Origin: Planctomycetota bacterium
GTDB taxonomy: Bacteria; Planctomycetota; UBA1135; GCA-002686595
NCBI GenBank assembly: GCA_022446815.1
Contig: JAKVCD010000001.1
Span: 294,997-358,996, forward strand
Length of the DNA stretch: 64,000 bases
Reading direction: 5' to 3'
Position 1 is the stretch's first letter, and every line of letters starts with the position of its first letter. Shown here piece by piece: positions 61,730 to 64,000 of the stretch. A program made the translations under genes and the position numbers. The notes under the pieces were generated by a model. It made no database searches and was not told where the DNA came from. It saw only the letters and a program-made list of their open reading frames with translations.

Positions 61730-62824
61730 CTACACCGTGGGGTAGGGGTCGATCTCAGAGAGGACGCGGGAAGCTCCCGCGGCGAGGTCGCCAGGGCGAG
61801 GCGTCGGGGCCTTTTCCTGGAGGGCGATGTCTTCCTCCGCCTCCTCTGCGGGGGAGATGGATCCGGCAATCACGCCACCGGGGATCTCCTCGCGCTCCCC
61901 TTGAGCGGCGGGGTCGTTCTGCCAGCCGAGCAGGCGCAGCATCCAGAAGGGCGTCACGAGCAGCACGCCGAGGTCGCGCTGGAGGCTGAGGTCATTGATG
62001 TAGACCAGGTCTGCCTCGAGCTTGCGCCGATAGGCGTAGATGTCGTTGCCGGCGTAGCCTTGGGTGATCTGCGCGAAGCCGGTGATGCCGGGCCGAACAG
62101 CGAGGCGCTGATAGAAGGTGGGTAGATCGGACTGGATCTGCTCGTTGACCTCCACCATCTCGGGGCGCGGCCCGATGAAGGCCATGTCGCCGCGCAGGAT
62201 GTTGAAGATCTGCGGGAGCTCGTCGAGGTGAGAGCGGCGCAGGAAGCTCCCGAACTTGGTGACGCGGGCGGCCTCGTTGCCATCTCTCCAGGAGTCGTAG
62301 TGACTCTGGGAGGTGTCGCGCATCGTGCGGAACTTCAAGAGCTCGAACTCTTCGCCGCGGTAGCCGACCCGGGTCTGCTTGAAGAAGACCTTTGAGCGAT
62401 CTCGAAGAGCGGCCCAGTTGCACAGGGCGATCACTCCGACGAGCAGCGTCACAGGGGCGAGGAGGAGGCCCAAGAGGACGCCGCCCAAGATGGGGCGGAA
62501 GAGGCGCGCGTACAGGCTTTTAGGGCTGATCCTGCGCCAAGCCTCATCGTCAAAGAGCTCTTGGGTCTCAAACGCAGGCTCGAAGGTGGAGCGCTCCTCT
62601 TGAGGCTCCGTGATGAGCTCTGGGGTCGCGCTCGTTTCGAGCGGGGGGGCGGTGATCGCCGGGCCGCGAGCGGGGGCCTCGGCTTGCATCTCGTCAGCGG
62701 GGGCGTCGTTTGCTTCAGGCGCGAGCTCTTTGCCTGGGTGCACCCCCGACCCAGCGCCGCCGTCGGCGGGGTCGAAGGGAGCCTGGGGACGCTCCGGCTT
62801 TTTTGACGGCGGGAATTCCGTCAT
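61730..62824 (-). CDS. Priming sugar transferase for exopolysaccharide (undecaprenyl-phosphate glycosyl-1-phosphate transferase)
   Basis: 364 aa from the ATG at 62824 (AGGAGTAGAG upstream). Residues 1-110 are Pro/Ala/Glu-rich and disordered. One membrane helix (about 115-145, I-L-G-G-V-L-L-G-L-L-L-A-P-V-T-L-L-V-G) anchors the bacterial sugar transferase domain. That domain shows V-F-F-K-Q-T-R-V-G, L-K-F-R-T-M, S-H-L-D-E-L-P-Q-I-F-N-I-L-R-G-D-M, F-I-G-P-R-P-E, R-P-G-I-T-G and D-L-V-Y-I-N-D. The short form is like WcaJ C-terminus/EpsE. It starts lipid-linked glycan synthesis. Confidence 0.92.
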   Translation of the reverse strand: MTEFPPSKKPERPQAPFDPADGGAGSGVHPGKELAPEANDAPADEMQAEAPARGPAITAPPLETSATPELITEPQEERSTFEPAFETQELFDDEAWRRISPKSLYARLFRPILGGVLLGLLLAPVTLLVGVIALCNWAALRDRSKVFFKQTRVGYRGEEFELLKFRTMRDTSQSHYDSWRDGNEAARVTKFGSFLRRSHLDELPQIFNILRGDMAFIGPRPEMVEVNEQIQSDLPTFYQRLAVRPGITGFAQITQGYAGNDIYAYRRKLEADLVYINDLSLQRDLGVLLVTPFWMLRLLGWQNDPAAQGEREEIPGGVIAGSISPAEEAEEDIALQEKAPTPRPGDLAAGASRVLSEIDPYPTV

Positions 62825-63077
62825 CTCTACTCCTGTCTTGGGGACCACCAGCGGGGAAGGAGCTGGCGTATGTGGGGACTTCCTCCTCCCAAGGGGGATT
62901 TGGGGCAGGAATTGGACAGGAATTTATCCGACTGCCAATCCGGATAACAACCCTTCCTATTAATGAGAAAAGCGTCCCTCTAGGCACCGAGGGGCCTGAA
63001 AAATGCGAACTGCTTGGAGGTGTTTTCCTGCGAGGGACTTGCGCCCATCTAGGCTCAATCTCGCTACCCTCTGCGCC

Positions 63078-63818
63078 ATGGCGACATGGATCTTGGGAGA
63101 CATCCACGGCTGCCCGGACGAGCTCTCCGAGCTCTTGGCGCGGCTAGACCTGGGGCCGGAGGACACGCTCCTCTCGGTCGGAGATCTCTTCCATCGCGGC
63201 CCCGACCCGATCGGCGTGCTCGACATCTTTCGCGAGGTCGGCGGCCTCTTCCTCCTAGGCAACCACGAGCTGCGCGTCCTCGCCCGCTTCGACCTCGCCC
63301 CGAGCCGCTCCGACGCCTCGGACCGCCCCGACTATCGCGACGAGTTCCCAGCGCTCGAGCCAGAAGACTTGGCCGGCGACGGGCGGCGCCCGTGCGATGT
63401 GGAGCCTAGTCGCCGTGCGGATGTCCTCCGCTTCCTCCAAGGCCACTCAGGCTTCTTCCTAGAGCACACGAGTGTCCCCAAGGCAGGCCCCACCAAGGAC
63501 GGCCGCGCCTGGTGCGCCGTTCACGCCGGCCTCGTCCCCGGCCGCCACCCGGCAGACACCGAGCCTGAAGACCTCGTCTCTCTGCGGCGCCTCCAAACCC
63601 GCGGTCGACCCTACTGGTATGAGGTCTACACCGGACCGAACCTCATCCTCTTCGGCCACACGCCCTCCAAGATCCCCCGCACGCGCCGCATCGGCTCCCA
63701 GACCGTCGCGCTCGGCTTGGACACCGGCTGCGTCTACGGCGGCAAGCTCACGGCCTACTCGCCGGAGCTCGACGAGTTCGTCCAGGTCGACGCGAAGAAG
63801 AGCTACGCCAAGCCCTAA
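63078..63818 (+). CDS. PPP-type metallophosphatase (ApaH/serine-threonine phosphatase-like)
   Basis: 246 aa from the ATG at 63078. Signature residues of the calcineurin-like PPP branch: I-L-G-D-I-H-G-C (D8, H10), S-V-G-D-L-F-H-R-G-P-D, L-G-N-H-E-L-R, A-V-H-A-G-L-V-P and F-G-H-T-P. Such enzymes hydrolyse diadenosine tetraphosphate, RNA 5' caps or protein phosphates. No membrane or export signal. The window does not settle which substrate. Confidence 0.9.
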   Translation: MATWILGDIHGCPDELSELLARLDLGPEDTLLSVGDLFHRGPDPIGVLDIFREVGGLFLLGNHELRVLARFDLAPSRSDASDRPDYRDEFPALEPEDLAGDGRRPCDVEPSRRADVLRFLQGHSGFFLEHTSVPKAGPTKDGRAWCAVHAGLVPGRHPADTEPEDLVSLRRLQTRGRPYWYEVYTGPNLILFGHTPSKIPRTRRIGSQTVALGLDTGCVYGGKLTAYSPELDEFVQVDAKKSYAKP

Positions 63819-63827
63819 AGCTAGGGC
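63812..63827. terminator. Short hairpin between convergent genes
   Basis: The repeat gcccta/tagggc (6 bp, 4-nt loop) overlaps the phosphatase stop and precedes the convergent stop at 63829. No T-run; weak. Confidence 0.3.
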
Positions 63828-63828
63828 C

Positions 63829-64000
63829 TCAAAAGCCCCAGGTGATGTGCCAATTGAACTGAGGCACAAAGTCGAAGCTGCTCGACTTCTCTCTCAAGGC
63901 GAGCATGAGTGAGAGCTCCGGACCCATGGTGATCGACTCCGTGAGGTGCGTCTCGAAGCCGAAGCCAGCGTAGAGGGCCTCATAGTCTCCAGGCTCTTGA
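63829..64000 (-). CDS. C-terminus of an outer-membrane beta-barrel protein (cut by window edge)
   Basis: Only the last 56 residues are in the window. They alternate hydrophobic and polar positions (A-L-Y-A-G-F-G-F-E-T-H-L, M-G-P-E-L-S-L-M-L-A-L-R-E, F-V-P-Q-F-N-W-H-I-T-W-G-F) and end in Phe, as in barrel proteins recognised by BamA. Family unknown. Confidence 0.6.
   Translation of the reverse strand, partial: QEPGDYEALYAGFGFETHLTESITMGPELSLMLALREKSSSFDFVPQFNWHITWGF

Overview
The window looks like a chromosome segment of a free-living, probably marine or aquatic member of the Planctomycetota. The evidence is one DUF1549/DUF1553 protein with an N-terminal planctomycete cytochrome c motif beside a DUF1501 protein, a lipoprotein-type sulfatase, DUF1080 proteins, YgiQ-type radical SAM, and many secreted proteins and lipoproteins. 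The DNA is GC-rich by eye, except for one AT-rich intergenic tract. I saw no phage, IS element, CRISPR array, rRNA or tRNA.

Layout. 1-3.1 kb: 5' end of a penicillin-acylase family gene, divergent from a di-heme peroxidase fused to a beta-helix, then an unknown gene. 3.5-17.9 kb: ten consecutive plus-strand genes, mostly overlapping by 4 nt, all coding exported amidohydrolase-fold proteins. Three keep the full metal-site set (HxH, Lys, His, His, Asp); the other seven, with eight barrel domains, have lost HxH. 17.9-22.4 kb: a membrane-anchored HExxH peptidase, a TrpD-like plus MOSC pair, a lipoprotein and a DDAH-like enzyme. 22.6-26.9 kb: a two-gene molybdo-iron-sulfur membrane oxidoreductase with ferredoxin and NrfD parts fused. 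27-30.5 kb: an ABM-domain lipoprotein, an MDR oxidoreductase, ProS and a DUF1858-rhodanese protein. 30.5-30.8 kb: a strongly structured RNA candidate with three hairpins that share the loop motif CCCCUGCC, followed by an intrinsic terminator. 30.8-40 kb: pseudopilin-like, TPR, GcvP, a nucleophile-less alpha/beta hydrolase, MscS and persulfide dioxygenase-rhodanese genes. 40-54.5 kb: the planctomycete DUF1553/DUF1501 set, two related alpha-toroid proteins, a double DUF1080 protein, a peptidase and a thioredoxin-fold gene with an in-frame UGA at the first position of its CxxC motif. 54.5-64 kb: PhnZ-like HD protein, GT2, YgiQ, sulfatase, coiled-coil membrane protein, DUF1080-like lipoprotein, PhyH-type oxygenase, priming sugar transferase, metallophosphatase, and the C-terminus of an outer-membrane beta-barrel.

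Three items stand out. (1) The gene at 50504-51520 reads through UGA to give a U-P-Y-C active site, with a hairpin of bacterial SECIS geometry just downstream, so it is probably a selenoprotein. (2) 30530-30776 is a candidate multi-hairpin non-coding RNA or 3'UTR element with repeated 12-nt loops. (3) The ten-gene amidohydrolase operon mixes intact and metal-site-deficient paralogues, which suggests an exported hetero-oligomeric system of unknown substrate.

How the genes may work together: several sulfur genes (persulfide dioxygenase-rhodanese, rhodanese-DUF1858, MOSC, Soe/Psr-like molybdoenzyme) would fit oxidation of persulfide to sulfite and beyond, but they are not in one operon, so this link is inference.
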